The notes below the pieces were generated by a model. It made no database searches and was not told the DNA's origin. It worked only from the letters and a program-made list of their open reading frames with translations. This document shows positions 1 through 18,554 of a stretch of DNA of 64,000 nucleotides, piece by piece. The position numbers and the translations under genes were made by a program. Position 1 is the first letter of the stretch, and every line of letters starts with the position of its first letter. Source of the stretch: Trichoplax sp. H2 (Eukaryota > Placozoa > Uniplacotomia > Trichoplacea); NCBI GenBank assembly GCA_003344405.1, contig NOWV01000130.1, positions 150,066 through 214,065 on the forward strand. Direction: 5' to 3'.

Positions 1-336
1 TTTGATCAGAAAAAATTATAATGTTAATCTTAATAGACTTCAATGATGCTTTTACGGACTATTCCACAAGTATACACATGTTTTTTACACGCTATTTTCT
101 TACAAAAAAATACATTATTAGCACGAAATTTAAACATCACGTTGTTTCAATTAGCATTGTACAGAAGATAGTTTCCAGAATTCAAATTTAGTAACCTACT
201 ATAACATATGAAGCCTTATGCTTTGCCAATTGATTAAAACTTACTGATGTATTAGCATGCAAACTAGATACGAAATAATATGCAAGTTTCAATTCTTGGA
301 TGATAATCAATCATGTTGTTATGGCTCCGTTCGTAT
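1..336. other. 3' flank of SLC35F6 gene, no gene seen
   Basis: AT-rich sequence downstream of the stop codon of the minus-strand transporter gene. It probably holds that gene's 3' untranslated region. I see no open reading frame of note, no RNA gene and no repeat. Confidence 0.5.
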
Positions 337-3300
337 TTAAGAATTAATTAATCGAGTACGTTCATCTGCAACGGATTCATAATCAGGTGGTGACAGTAAC
401 TTTTCAGTATCTCTTAGGGGTGTGGCTTCTGGAAGATCAAAAATTCTCAAAAGCAGTCCCCTCTTTCTGAAGAATGGCCCAACCAGCAAATCATTATATA
501 CACATGTTCCGATAATCAGCATTACAAAACCGATTATCTGCAAGTACTGAAACTTCTCCCACATTGCAATCAATCCTACAGCCCAAATGATCATTGTTCG
601 TAGACTATCTAGTACCATACGCGTTGTTGCATTCATTTCCTTGGTAACACTAATACCAGAGAAATTAAAGAAAGCAATACTGATAATGTTGCCAATCATT
701 GCGATTACAATGATTTTAGAATTGCCCATTTGGCAGAAAGCATCGAGTGCATCTTCCAAACGAAATTGGGGAGAATGACTAAACATTTCGTTAGCGTGAA
801 TGAAATAGAATGGAATTAATAAGATGCCTAAAATAAAAAATCCAAAAAATCCTTCCCATCCGACAGCTTGCAAAGGCGGAACATTATAACGCAATACAAA
901 TCGTTCTTCGTAGCACATTTGAATGGCAACAATAATTTGGGCCATAATGATGATCATATCACCTAATAGATAAAATATTCGAATATTAATTATTATAGGG
1001 ACCGTTACATAATAGATGTCATCCCTGCAGGTTCTCAACTACTAAAATTCATTTCAAAAATTTCACATTTTGTAACCGAAGTCAAAGATTATTAGAAAAG
1101 GAACTTTTTCTAGCAGTCTTTGCTTAAACGAATACTAGCACATTCAATTAGATAATTTAAGTGCTCGTAAATAAAGCACACAAATAGTAAAAATATCATC
1201 AAAAACAAATAATAATTAGCACATTATTACATACAATACACATATTTGCTGTATTACAGTCGACTTATTTTGATTCAATACCTGACTTTCAAACGATTAG
1301 CACTTTGAAAGGTTTAGACAATAATTATTTTCTCTAATTCCATCAAACTAGTTGTATTGATATACTGAATCTATTCGTGATCTCATCCAAATATGCTACT
1401 ATTTTTCAACTGCTCGACGGTTTTTACATACCATTCTAGTGTTAATAAATACCTTATTAAATATCATAAGTTATAAGATCATTTACAAACAAATGCTATC
1501 AACCTAGACATAATACATACCGGAAAGTGGATAAGGCGCACTATGTTTAGTAGTGTCTTTATTGAATAAAATATCTGATAGACCAACAACTGCTAAGCCA
1601 ATGATAATAGTAAACATTCCCAACCACTGGAATGGGCGAAGAACACGGTGCAAGAAACCAACCGATAATAATCCAGTAAATATAATAACACTACCACGTA
1701 GCATCTAAAGTACGAGAAAAAATATTTACTATGTAAGTATATCATGCAACGTTGCGAGTATACAAATCGAATATTGGTATACTTATATTTCACGGGCACA
1801 TTAAAAGCCAGATAATTATAATATATTCTGTAAAACGTGTGCAGACAACACATGCATTCGAATAGTGAAAAGTGTTTATCAACCAGCTTGTCCAATTTAC
1901 ATATGAATAACTTGTTCATTTATAAACAATTTGTGTCATAAAAATATATTATATATTTTCATTTTTAATTTATACACGATTAAACGATGATGAAGAAAGC
2001 TAGTCACAATCATTAGCGGCCGATATATCGATTCTATAGCTGATTAAAAACTTGATATCTAAGAATTAAATACAAGGTACGTGCATTCTTACAATTAGTA
2101 TTTATAAATTGTTTAAATATATAATTATATTAGCGATACGCCTGTACAAATTGTACGTAGCAATGAACAATTCCTTAAGATATAACCGATTTATAGCGAT
2201 CAATTATATTTAACACTATGCATGCTAATACTGTGACTGAAGACTAATATAGGCGTACAGTATTTTAGGATCTAATGTAATTTAGGATATTCAACAAACA
2301 TGTATTAAGTATTAAGCTACTAAACTGATCTTATAGTATATCAAACTAGTCGATAATAGTATCGTAAGATACGATGATTAACCTGGTTATTAATTCATGA
2401 TATTCAGTTCATATATTCCAACTAATCGTCACAATTAAAACAAGTGGTTACATCTCTTAAGTTATAGCGAATTTTCATGATAAAATTTGTACCTACTTAA
2501 TATTTATTAAATAACTCCAAACAGTTTATTAAGAGTATTTAAAATCCTTGCTTGTCACCATAACTATGCGCAAAAACGCGTAAAAATGTCTGCTGCACTA
2601 GACGTACACATACTCGTTTTATACTGTGTGTAATTATTATTACTATTCGTTCTACTCAAGTAGCTAAAACCAATTTATAGAATTTCGACAAAAGCAGTTT
2701 TAACTTTTTAAAATCATAGCCATAAGCATAACTTAGGGCTGTTACGTTCCATATCGTATGTATGAATTCGTGTTTGCAACAAAACTTTAACTCATTTCTT
2801 TAGTACAGTGATATCGACTCAATTCGTTTACTGTGATATGAAGTATTCATACAATGTAGTAAATATACTAACAAGTATTAAATTATACATCCAAATCGGA
2901 ACACATAAATTATAGGATAAAAGTTAGCTAGCTCTAGTTCTATAAAGCGTTATTAGTTACCGAACATTACCTGAAAGCTCGATGCATATGTCATATTCAA
3001 CCCGATGTACATCAATGATGTTGCGGTCATATCGCAACAAGCAGCAGGCAAGAAAACAATTGGATTGAATGTTTGGCTTCCGATATCAATAGCTTTATTG
3101 CGACGCTTGGCGACAAATACTGTCAATTTAAAAACCAACAGGCAAGAAAGTTCTCCAATAAACATACAACAAGCCTATGGAATTACCAATTGCTTACATA
3201 AGAATTTTAATTTAATAAAATTTTAAAATAGTCTGTAGTCATTTTATTTTGGTAATCACAGATAGAACAAAATGTTGCTTCAACGCTATATTTGCACAGT

Positions 3301-5158
3301 TAATACTGAGTTCTTTTCAAGGCAATTGCAGAACAAGCCAACTTCTGCAAGGATAACCGGAATAAGTAGAGTCTGATTATATTAGCCATCAATGTATTAA
3401 AAGTGCATCTGTGAAATGCAGACATTATAAAAATTTGCATTTGTCAACGTTGCACAATTGCAACATGATATCAACGAAGTAAATACGCGTATCTATCCGA
3501 GTACAACATATTGCAAGTGAAAATATCAGTAAAAACCATTAAAATCAGTTATTTAATATTATCGAGATAAACTAATGATACCTTGAGATTCTACTGAGCA
3601 ATACGTATAGCCGCCATTGACTGTATGTAGCATGCACTCGTACACTCAGGCGTACAGTATAGATTTCTTACGAGTCCAGTTCAATATACAGTACAGTAAA
3701 AAAATTGGGGAATATCAGTTGCAAACCAGGGTGCGACTGTATTGCTATAACTAGCTGCATGTCCAGGCAGGCAGGCAGGAGGCAACTGCATTTTACGATA
3801 TCTACCGTACGGATTCATACTGTACAATCTCGTACTACTTGTTCGCACAGATAGTATTCAATATGCCGATGTATTAATTAATATTGCAGTAGTTCGTACA
3901 TACTGTATTATGTGAAATTAATATATCGATACGTACTTTGGATAAACCATATGCTCATATATTATAATCAGTCGCTACAGACAGTTACTTTTATTATTAT
4001 TATTATCATTTCTATATCGTAGAAAATGGTTTTGGAGAAAGTTAGTGATGTACGTATACTAGATTTCATATAAAAGGTACTACCTCAAAATCTTTCAAGT
4101 ACAACTCTACCATAGGTTAGCATGCATCTACGCTAAACAAATTCGTGCTAATTTTAGCCTTTCAATTTGTAATGATCCACAGTGACAGTATCGTATCAGT
4201 AATGTACTCGTCTACGCGTATAAATAAGGCCACAAAGTTGTTCTATCTCAATACTGTCCATCGATTTACAGCATTACTGTACTGCACTATAGAGTCTGTA
4301 TGCACATATGATGTCTATTATAACGGTAAGGCTAAATTATTCGTATTTGATGGAATTATTGATCAAATGGGATAAGAATAATTAATACATCGATAATTAA
4401 GATAAGCATTAATACACCATTCTAGTTCAAATTAAACACTTTTCATTTATGACCACTATACCTGAAAAAAGGGATGATCAAATGGATGAGATGGGTAATT
4501 ATTACATCCCTTTGCACTTTGCCGATCAGCCCATCTAGTCATTTAAGCAGACAAATTGAGTTTCTGGTCAGATTACTTGGTTAAGATGAACAAATAAATA
4601 CTGCGGTCATAACATAAGATAAACATCGTTCAAAAATGTTTACGAAGGACAAAATGACTAATGCAGCATGCCCTCAGCATTTAGGATATTATTAGGTCAT
4701 CTGCAAGGAACTATTTGACCGCGTTGATATACTGTACAAGTACTTTGATTAATTGTAATGGTATTCAATTCAATAATAATAATAATAATATCAATAACTA
4801 ATAGCTACCGTAGACGTTGACTCTACTGTCATAACTATTATTGAAATTGACTATCAATTCACTTCCGCTAATGAATATCTTTAGCGAATAAGATCGAATA
4901 GAAGTATCTATGCACTAAACATCGCAGCACTCAATAAGCCAATAGTAACAGAAACTATCCTTCCTTTCCTTTTCATTCTCCTATTTTATGCTGCAATAGA
5001 CTTAGTGGATTGACATTAATTTACTGAATGTTGCTATTCCCAAATTCCGATAACACACAGAAGCACTGGCGACATATGACTTACTTTGTTGATAAAGTGT
5101 TAATGGACCCAGTCACTAACATTAATCCAGCCAGAAACCACTGATATTTGGTAAACAT
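337..5158 (-). CDS. SLC35F6: SLC35F6-type nucleotide-sugar/drug-metabolite transporter, 5 exons, 386 aa
   Basis: Multi-pass membrane protein of the DMT/EamA-like superfamily; the human protein (371 aa) is lysosomal/mitochondrial and its substrate is not settled. Exons on the minus strand: 5158-5085, 4534-4462, 3174-2971, 1704-1521, 962-337. All four introns are GT-AG and the frame is kept through to the stop at 337-339. Recognition is by long near-identity to human SLC35F6: N-terminal MFTKYQWFLAGL, then CDMTATSLMYIGLNMTYASS, LRGSVIIFTGLLSVGFL, IIMAQIIVAIQM, EDALDAFCQ, and the FNFSGISVTKEMNATTRMVL block. The hydrophobic segments repeat the ten-helix EamA layout. The start is the only ATG in frame before the MxTKYQ motif. 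Its 5' side runs directly into a GTACW array beginning about 125 bases upstream. Identity is close to certain; the exact 3' UTR is not visible. Confidence 0.96.
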
Positions 5159-5282
5159 ATTTCTTTCCTACCACTGTTTGCTATCACTGTAATCCAATTT
5201 GGGTGTCGAGTCGACTCTTCAATGGTGGAAAGGAGGCAGAAAAATGAGTGAAATGATCAATTTATTATCCGCCTTGACGTCA

Positions 5283-6690
5283 GTACTGTACCGTGTACAG
5301 TCGAACGATACTACAGTAGTTCTCCTTTTCGTAATGTAGTCCCTGGTAGTGCGTACTGTATGCAGAGGCCTACTACTGTACACTGTACAGTACGTCCAAT
5401 CGTACAGTATAACAGTTGTGCGATAGATTGAGTCAAAAGAGTACGATACAGTTGAGAACCGTCCACCGACCTACCTGGTTCGGAACATGCGTGCAGGTCC
5501 CGTGACTTTCATTTTTTTTACAGTACCTCGGACCACAATCCAATCCTGTATACTGTAGCTCACCGTACTGTACTGTACTGTACTGTACTGTACAGTACTG
5601 TACACAAGCCTTCAAGGTAAAGTACTGTACTGACACGTGTACAGTACATTAGCGAGGGTCGTAATCCATTTTTTTTCTTTTATTTACCTCTATGGTCATC
5701 AATCGTCATGTACCAGGGACTTCTGACTGGACCGTAGTTGTTATACTGTACAGTATTTCGCCTTCTCTTCGCATAACGCCTTATCTACAGGAGGATGCAG
5801 AAAATCCGAAAATTACAGCATTTCAAGGACAAGGGGACGATCATGATATACAGTACTGTAGTACAGTACTGTACAGTGTACAGTACATGTCACACTCATA
5901 CTGTACAGTGTACAGTACACATCTTCTTGGTCGTTGACGCATCGTTGACTGCGTTCGTTGACCAAAGAGCAATGATTCCGTTTAGTGCACATGTGCAGTT
6001 AAAGCAACTCTACCAACAAGGGCCAGTCATCAACATGACTTGCAAAAATTTTCTACCACTCCTCATCCACAGTAGTAACGGTACTGATTTCCATCGAGAT
6101 ATTTTTGACAGTACAGTACTGTATACTGAAGTCAGTGTACTGTACACTGTAAAGTATACACGTATCGTACTGTACACTGAGTGTACAGTACTGTACTGTA
6201 CCATCACAAACACGTGAGATGGCCAACGGTACTGTACACTGTACAGTAGTGCTGTAGACGTCGAGCGATTGGACGTCCAACTGTATGTATAGAATTTAAG
6301 GCAAATTTTGCAACTTTACTACAATTTATTTTGCCTAATAGCACTCTAAAGAGAACTGGCTCGCACCGTACAGTATAGTCTTACAGTATACCGTACTGTA
6401 CAGTGTACTGTACACTGTGTACTGTACGTTGGTACTGTACAGTACGTTCAATGAACGTCCGACGTTCAAATTGGACGTTCGTACGTTCGTTCATTAAAAC
6501 TGGCTAACGTCCACAGTACTACTGTACAATACCTTGAGGTCTGTACTGCTCGGAGTACTGTACTGTAAGGTTTCCGCTAAGTACTGTACTGCACAGTACA
6601 GTACTGTACTGTACACTGTAAATGAAGCGGATTAAAGAAAGAGTTTATTATACTGTACTGTACTGTAGTACAGTACTGTACAATACTTCA
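5283..6690. repeat. GTACW (GTACT/GTACA) palindromic pentamer array
   Basis: Interrupted runs of the pentamers GTACT and GTACA, for example the (TACTG)n run near 5568-5596 and the block at 6366-6456. Because GTAC is its own reverse complement, both strands read the same and every run can fold on itself. Translations give meaningless Tyr-Cys-Thr-Val strings. The array occupies the 5' flank of the SLC35F6 gene. No terminal inverted repeat or target-site duplication that would mark a transposon was found. Confidence 0.85.
6245..6281. repeat. Dispersed 37-bp element, copy 1 (exact match to 37221-37257)
   Basis: These 37 bases are identical to 37221-37257, about 31 kb away. Both copies contain GACGTCGAGCG and GGACGTCC. 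At 37.2 kb a stretch rich in AACGTCC/GGACGTT heptamers follows directly; here the comparable stretch is at about 6448-6512. Both copies lie inside GTACW arrays, so the element appears to travel with them. Confidence 0.8.
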
Positions 6691-9600
6691 AGATTCTTGT
6701 TGAATATTAATTTAATTGATTCAGAAAAAGACGGAATTGAGGTTATATCCTTCGTTATATTCTCACAGGACGCTACTGCTATCGTCTCTACATTACCCGC
6801 GAATAGCTCTAGACTATTCTAGTGCCTAAATGTACTCTCTTTGACATGACCAATCTTGTAAGAACTTGTACCGCCATCTTACTTTTCATCAACGGGGGCC
6901 TTACTAACAAACTAATTTACTACATATTCTCTCAAATCAAAGTTGAAATTCTCACATCCATACATACGCGTATAGACCATTGACCACCTTAGATAAACGT
7001 GACAACTACAGTACTTTAGCCCCTGTCACGGAGTCTATATATAAGCACTATATGAAGCAGGCAACTGCAGAGAATCGACAAAAGGAACTTTACAATTACC
7101 AATGTTGAAGAAAATTACTTTGCGCGATATCGGATAAGTTAGGGTATTATCTGAGTTTAGTATGATAGGTAGGTATTACTGTACAGTATATTGGATTGGA
7201 ATTTGCACGTCGCTATAGTGAGCGCAGCAACCCAAACCGCAAGATATGATTACTGATAAATGTACAGCAGCTTACCAATTTTCAATTTGCTATTTTTCAT
7301 AATATGACGCATTAATAAATAAATGATTTATTAGAACGGTGCATCCATTCCTTATCTGTATTTACGAGTATCTCAAGAGAAGTGATTCAAGTTAATTACG
7401 ATTAAAATTGACTACATACTCTGTATCCTGCGGCATATCATTTTTTTACAACAGGGTATTCTATTCTCAACTCAAATGACTGACTCAGCTTCATTTATTT
7501 ATATGTCCCAATTTGAACTATTATGCTTGATAATTAATTGCAACATAGCATCACAATATATGATATAAATGTGCTATACAGTACACACCGTATGCGAATA
7601 TTTTATTGTTATATAACAATCTGGACAAATAGTGCAGACTGAGATACTGATTTTTAAGTTATAATACGAGAAGCGCATAACGTACTACTTTTTTAATATG
7701 GTAACCCTTCGATGAATTCTTATACAATATCATTATTTGATCTACTTTTAAAATCCGATAGTATACAATTTATAATGTGATATTTTATCATGTTAAGGTG
7801 ATTGATTGATATTATATTAGTCATTGCAACTATTTCGGTATACAGTTATGTGATTGCCAATATCTTAAAAATAAATAACTAATAACTAAATGTCATTGAT
7901 CAATCTCTTTTAATTTTCGATATTACTCTATAATAGAAAATATTAATTATTACAGCTACAATATTAAAGCGTTTCACTACAACTAGAGCCTCTATCCTAA
8001 TGAAAGACTCGCACATTATACAAATAGGATCAATTAATGACATAAGAATGATTAAATTAAACACAAATAAGTTACTGTCTCGATTATCTAAATATTCAGG
8101 ATAGCACTAGGATAGGTTAACAAATGAAATATAAATGCAGTGCGATGCCCTAAAAACACTCCCCACGCTTTTACCGATAAGATAGGAATAAGAAATTTCT
8201 ACAACGCTAGAATCTACGGAATAATAATCACTAGCTATCTTAGTTGTAGCTAGATGTAATAAGAAATTGAATATTTCGATGATATTGATGCGGACATATT
8301 TATTACGATTGCAAAAATCTGCTATTATATAACTGAATATCTCTTGCTTACTGTTTGAATGATGTACTTTGCATGTAAATCTTACATCGATTGGATTAAA
8401 TCAGCAAACAACTATAATTACAGCTGAACTGATACAATATAAAATTCATTATGCATTTCCTACTTACTCATTCCGAATAGATAATTTTATAATAATACAG
8501 TGAACAATTTAGTTTTTACAAGGGACTTATATAATCCGTTATTAGAATTAGAAACAATAAAAACACATTCTAAAATTCAGCATTGCATCAATAATATTTA
8601 TACGGGAAAGTTCATTCGGAATCATAGAATGCGATATTAAATATTAATTTATACTTTTTTATACCTATGAAGTCGCCAAAAGATGTAAATATTATATTAG
8701 CACGCCGTATTGTTTGCACCAATTTAGAAATAAATACGCTGTTTTCGCTTCAAAATATCTGAACTTATTTATTATTAATACCTATCTTGAAATAAAAATT
8801 GAGTGACTAAGACGTCATAAATAATGACTCTATGTGAATGATAGATCTACGTTAAAAGTCATCATTATCAATACTAACGCGCTATATGGAATTAACAATT
8901 TTGATTAATATCCTATGTATTAAATTACTTACACTTTTATTATTATTAAGAGTATTATCTGCAGTATTGTGATATATACCAATCACGAGATTCCAAATTT
9001 TAGAAAAATAAGGGCTTTATTGAATCTTATACAAAGATTAACTATACACAGCTCTACTCTAGCCGAATACTACTACTAAAGACTTCTATAACGAACTAAC
9101 TGAATAATCTAAAGTTGCATGCTTTTATACTTTTCGTATTATTCGCAGCTACAATCCGCATGGCAACCTTTTACCTTATACTAGTGCAAACTCCCGTCGC
9201 TTTGCTGACGGTTTACGATAATGTGCTCATTTAACAGATAGTATTATCATTTGTCGTAGATCTGTCATAGACATTATTCACACCAGCCAAAGTACAATAA
9301 ATTAACCATATCCTAATATATGATTTACAGTTCTATTTTTACCTATAGCCTATTAGTAACTCAACACCTTACTGTATATAGTCATCTGTACTCTAGCATA
9401 GAGTCTATACAACTACAGTCTATAGTTATAGCTACCAAATATCTCTTAGGATAAATATCTACCGTACATTATACTAAACATGGCTAATAGTCTACAATCA
9501 CAATACTAGTTACATTACAAGTATTAAATAAAGAAAGTTGTAATTTAGACTCTGTGTAGCTTATATAGAATTTCTCTCTACTACTATAACAAGACAGCTT

Positions 9601-12600
9601 CAGAAATAAACCATAAAATATTTGTATTTACTAGAAAGAGACTTTGTGAAATGATTATTAGTCACTTCCTATCTGTATTTTAGACTTTACTGTAAAGGTA
9701 GCTTTTTTCTAATTTAATATATAATTTACAAAGTAAAACATATCGAATTCGATATGATATTATCAGATACACTTTGCTCATATATTGGGATAGTATTATG
9801 CAGCCATAAACTATATTGTAAACGTCACCATTCCCCATATAACAAGCAAAAAGTGTATGAATGGATATTCACACATGATAAAAATAAATAACTTAATACC
9901 ATACTTATCTAATCTAAACCCGTCATTTTTAAAAATCAAACTGTCTAGCTCTATTTCTATGCCGAGCCATGGTATGCTTTTACACGTAAACACGTTAGCA
10001 AGTATAATATATCGGGCAAAGTATCTAAAAAGGGATCTGATTTTAATTTCGAAGTAAATTTGATATGCATGCCTTCAACTTAAGAGCTGTTCCATCTATC
10101 ATTCAGAAGAGCATTCTAAGTTATTCTCTTCTTAGAATTAATAAAATTTCTCTCACTAATTAATATATCCTCAACATCCGATGAAACATTTCGAGCTACT
10201 AAATAATCCAAGACTGCAGAAATCAAGATGCCCATTAAAACCATTGCTATTTTTATTTTATAAGTCTATATTGCTTGTATCATGCCATTAATGTCATTAA
10301 TATCTTGATTTATGAGTATCTATGGTATATTGCTAGATAATGCGAATTTCTAGATGAACCTAGTAATTTGTGACAGTTACAATTCAAATTGTTAGAAATT
10401 TATGCAATTGATTATTGATAAACATCCAACCTTGTCATTTTCTTTTTATATTCAACTTTCCATGTAGCCGTAATATTCTACTATGAAACCAATAAATGAA
10501 TGGTGGCTATAGGTTATTATAAAACGATACTATAAAAAAATAAATTTAGCCTAGATCACAAAAAACACAATTAATTTAAAATTATTTATAGCAGCTACAG
10601 TATATTGCTACTATTGCAATTATGAAGAGCTGCAGATAACCGGAATGATAGTTGTTGCATAATGGCAGCATCTATCAAATCATTTTAACTTAGTAGACTA
10701 GATTGTAAGGTGTACGCAATAAATTATATTGTATAATCTTACCCTCCTTGCTGTATCTACGCGTACACCATTTATTATTTAATTTTACATTACTCACATG
10801 AAAGAAGTCATTGATTATATACAAATAGCATGAACATCATTTATGTTGCCTAAGCATATGTTAAGGATACCAGTATTTCCCATAATCGCTAAATTTAATT
10901 CGTAAGCAGATCATTGAAAGAGTTATAAGCTTTAACTGCTTCATTAGATTATAATCAAAAGTCTGTTCTAGTAAGGCAATTTTCAATTCTACAAAATGTT
11001 ATCAACTACTAACATAGGATAAATTTCCTTTATTCTAATGAACCATTCATGGTAAGTCCAAGTAAAATAACAATAATATGAATCAGATTAAAAATGTCAT
11101 CATAGCAATATCTAGTCGCCTTATGTAATCTATCGATCTTAAATATAGATAGTGCAGTAAATTATCATAAAAGTATGATAAGGATTTCAGTTTCTCAAGC
11201 TGGTTCTTCTATCAGGATATTTGTATAATCTTAGAATTAATTATGCATGTATACATATAGTATTATTGATAATACAGTCTCTATGAAATATTTTATGAAC
11301 AACAATAATTCATGCGAAACTATAATCGTTTATTAATATGAGCCTAGCTGCAAGGAAATTGTAAGACCTTCTGCCAACTAATGATACACGCATAATGTAT
11401 AAATGTCTAAGGCCTTATTCTAAGATATGAAATGATAGAAGTCACATCGAGGGTAATTGTTTTTTTTGGAGTGACTCAAATAAAGCTTCTCTTTGATTTG
11501 GACGGACGGACAGTATAATGGAAAAAAATATACAAATTTTTTACCATATTTGATAAGATAAACTGTCAGATTTGGCTGAAATTTTATGTACACTTATATA
11601 AGTTCTACCTTACAGTATACTGCAGTATCAAGGAAAATTGAGTCGGAAAGTTAGTTTTAAAAGCTTCACATAAAATAACTATCCTAGTAATATCCCATAT
11701 ACTGACTACCTTTTCTATGCTATAAAGACATAATCAAACCAATTAAGTTTATTACTTATCTCAAGTTGTACGAGTATACCTCAACTGCTAGCTTTTGATA
11801 ATAAACACTAAACTCTGATCGATTTCAAGCACAGTAACGTATCGAGCCATGCATATACATCTCACATTACCACTGAACAGTGTGTGATCCATTAACGAGT
11901 AACAATCAATTTCGCTTCAGCGATAACCTGTTCGACCAATCTAGCCCTCCTCTAATGCGTGTACAACTGGCCAATTTGTGATAGTAAGCAGAGAATTAGC
12001 ATTCACTGGCTAGTGTGATTGTAGTACTAGCAGTTTAGACTTAAAAATCGAATGATCCAGGTGAGAAATGAAATTGTAAAATCTACAAGAGTACTAGCTA
12101 GGACAAACTGCAAGTCTATGTTCATAAATGTTATCAAGTATAGAATATACTCGTAGTATCCCAAAAACTATTCTGAATCATTTATCAGCTAGCTTCATTG
12201 AGCTTAATCATCGATAAAATAATCAACACGGAGAAGTCAGGAGACAAAGTTGATCTTTTTACTTACACGAACTGGGACAGGCATCAACACAGATTAACTT
12301 TACAATTTAATAACTTACCACAGTTAAAACGTTAAAATCAATTATTGCAAGTCAATGATATTATAATTCGCAGCGGTCAACTAAAAAAAAATGCAGTACT
12401 GCACTTGCTATTATAGTAATACATCAGTAAAGTAGATTCAGTTAAATTTTTTGATCACAGTGATATCATAAATATACCGTATCTACAGATATAGATATAA
12501 GTACGGTATCAACATATCCTGCATATATAAATCTCATTATGTATATATAGGCGTTTCCTGGTCAATAGCCGCTCACGCTGAAGAGTTAAATTATCATCTG

Positions 12601-13199
12601 CGAATTGGGACAAGTGAAACATTCTAATGTGATAAAGTTATAGATTCATACTACAGAGTGACAAGCAAAGAAAGCATTAAGACACTAGAATGTGACTTAA
12701 TCAATATTAACTATCAATCCTACTAAATATACGACAATAATATTAACGTGAATAGCCATTATAATTAATAATGTATTATACGTGTATTTTAACCTGGTTG
12801 TCGTTTTAACTCAATCGAAAATCAAAGTTGGAAATATCGACCGACAGAGTAGTCTCTAGATAAAAGCTTATAATATTAGGAGCAGCCAAAATCAGAGAAT
12901 CAGTGTAATCGTTGTAACATCAGAAAAAGGCTGTCGGTGTAAATTACTATATAACACAATAATATCAACTTACACTGTTCCCATTATCGTTATAAGTCAT
13001 ATAATCGAGCTAACATAGCTAAGAGATTTCACAAACTGCATAAAAAGTAAAACACTAGATATTTCATGAGATGTTTTACGCGAGTTTTCTGTATTCTGAT
13101 GTGTTCTGTTACTCTACCGTTGGGTGTGAACTATCATTTTAGAGTAGTGATACATTTATTTATTTTATTAATTTTCTTCTTTTCATGTAATAACGTTAT
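6691..13199. other. Gene-free AT-rich interval
   Basis: About 6.5 kb between the 5' flank of SLC35F6 and the 3' end of the G-beta gene. Stops are frequent in all frames. The longest open frames (near 9811-10057) overlap on opposite strands and resemble no family I know. Only isolated GTACW pentamers occur (near 7178, 7575, 11612, 12393). A distant enhancer, an RNA gene or small exons could be hidden here, but I see nothing I can support. Confidence 0.5.
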
Positions 13200-17826
<4,627 letters not shown>

Positions 17827-18104
17827 GGTGGTCAACAATTTCGTCCAAGATATCGCTGTAAATAACGCCAGTTAAGAATAAATTAAAAAAAAAGTGCCAA
17901 GATATTATCGAAATTCTGTTTGTTTCATAAAGTCTGTGAATGCTTGGTATCACATGAGAAAACATTGCCTACCACTAAAAGGCCCCAAAAAAGATAACGT
18001 ACAGTATAGGACTCACGATTCTAGTATGATACGTGTGTATTGAATATGATATTGGTATGTTGAAAAAGTTGAAAAGTGTTCTGAAATACATCAGTAATTT
18101 ACGA

Positions 18105-18490
18105 TTAAATACAATTTATAATTCTGTTCAACACTGCATCGACGATAGACATTATTACAATTGATGATCTACGCTTGCAGAAGTCATTTAAAACATATGC
18201 ACCAATGTAGTCAAGTTTTTGTAGGATCACTTTCAAACTACTGGATACGATAGCTTCAATATCAGTAACATTACCCAAGAAATGGAAGTAGAGGAAAAAA
18301 ACAGGGCGCGGTGACAAGGTAAATCGCGATTGAAATAAAAGTTAAAATTGAATTTCAACTAAGAAATACTGATGTTGTCGTCTATTACAAGTCTTTTAAA
18401 TTAACTTCAACTATCCTTTGCTTACATATCAATTCTACGTAAACCTAGCAAGTCGAGAAGTGTCTTGTAACCACGATAGCGATTCAATTC
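18105..18490 (-). CDS. Unrecognised gene, last two exons (3' part only)
   Basis: A 65-nt exon (18490-18426) with acceptor TTTTTCAG and donor GTAAGC reads ELNRYRGYKTLLDLLGLRRID. Joined in phase to 18240-18105 it continues ISLKVILQKLDYIGAYVLND and ends at a TAA. The coding look rests on a good splice pair, consistent phase and a helical, Leu-rich composition; I cannot name the family. Upstream exons should lie at higher coordinates, in the repeat-filled and probably misassembled 18.5-23 kb stretch, and were not found. The 65-nt exon is present again at 20833-20897 because of the assembly duplication. The acceptor chosen at 18241-18242 follows from phase and is the weakest point. Confidence 0.4.
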
Positions 18491-18554
18491 CTGAAAAAGT
18501 GAAAAAGCCGCGACAGGCAAAATTGAAGGTGACAAAAAAGTAAGGCTACAAATA

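Noticed and set aside
5433-6822. Several overlapping open frames of 60-140 codons
   Set aside because: They translate the GTACW arrays into Tyr-Cys-Thr-Val/Val-Gln-Tyr-Ser strings in many frames on both strands; this is a composition effect, not protein coding. The same applies near 16.2-16.6, 18.6-21.6, 37.0-38.2, 49.6 and 62.8-63.6 kb.
9811-10057. Overlapping plus and minus frames in the gene-free interval
   Set aside because: No start context, no splice partners, no family similarity.
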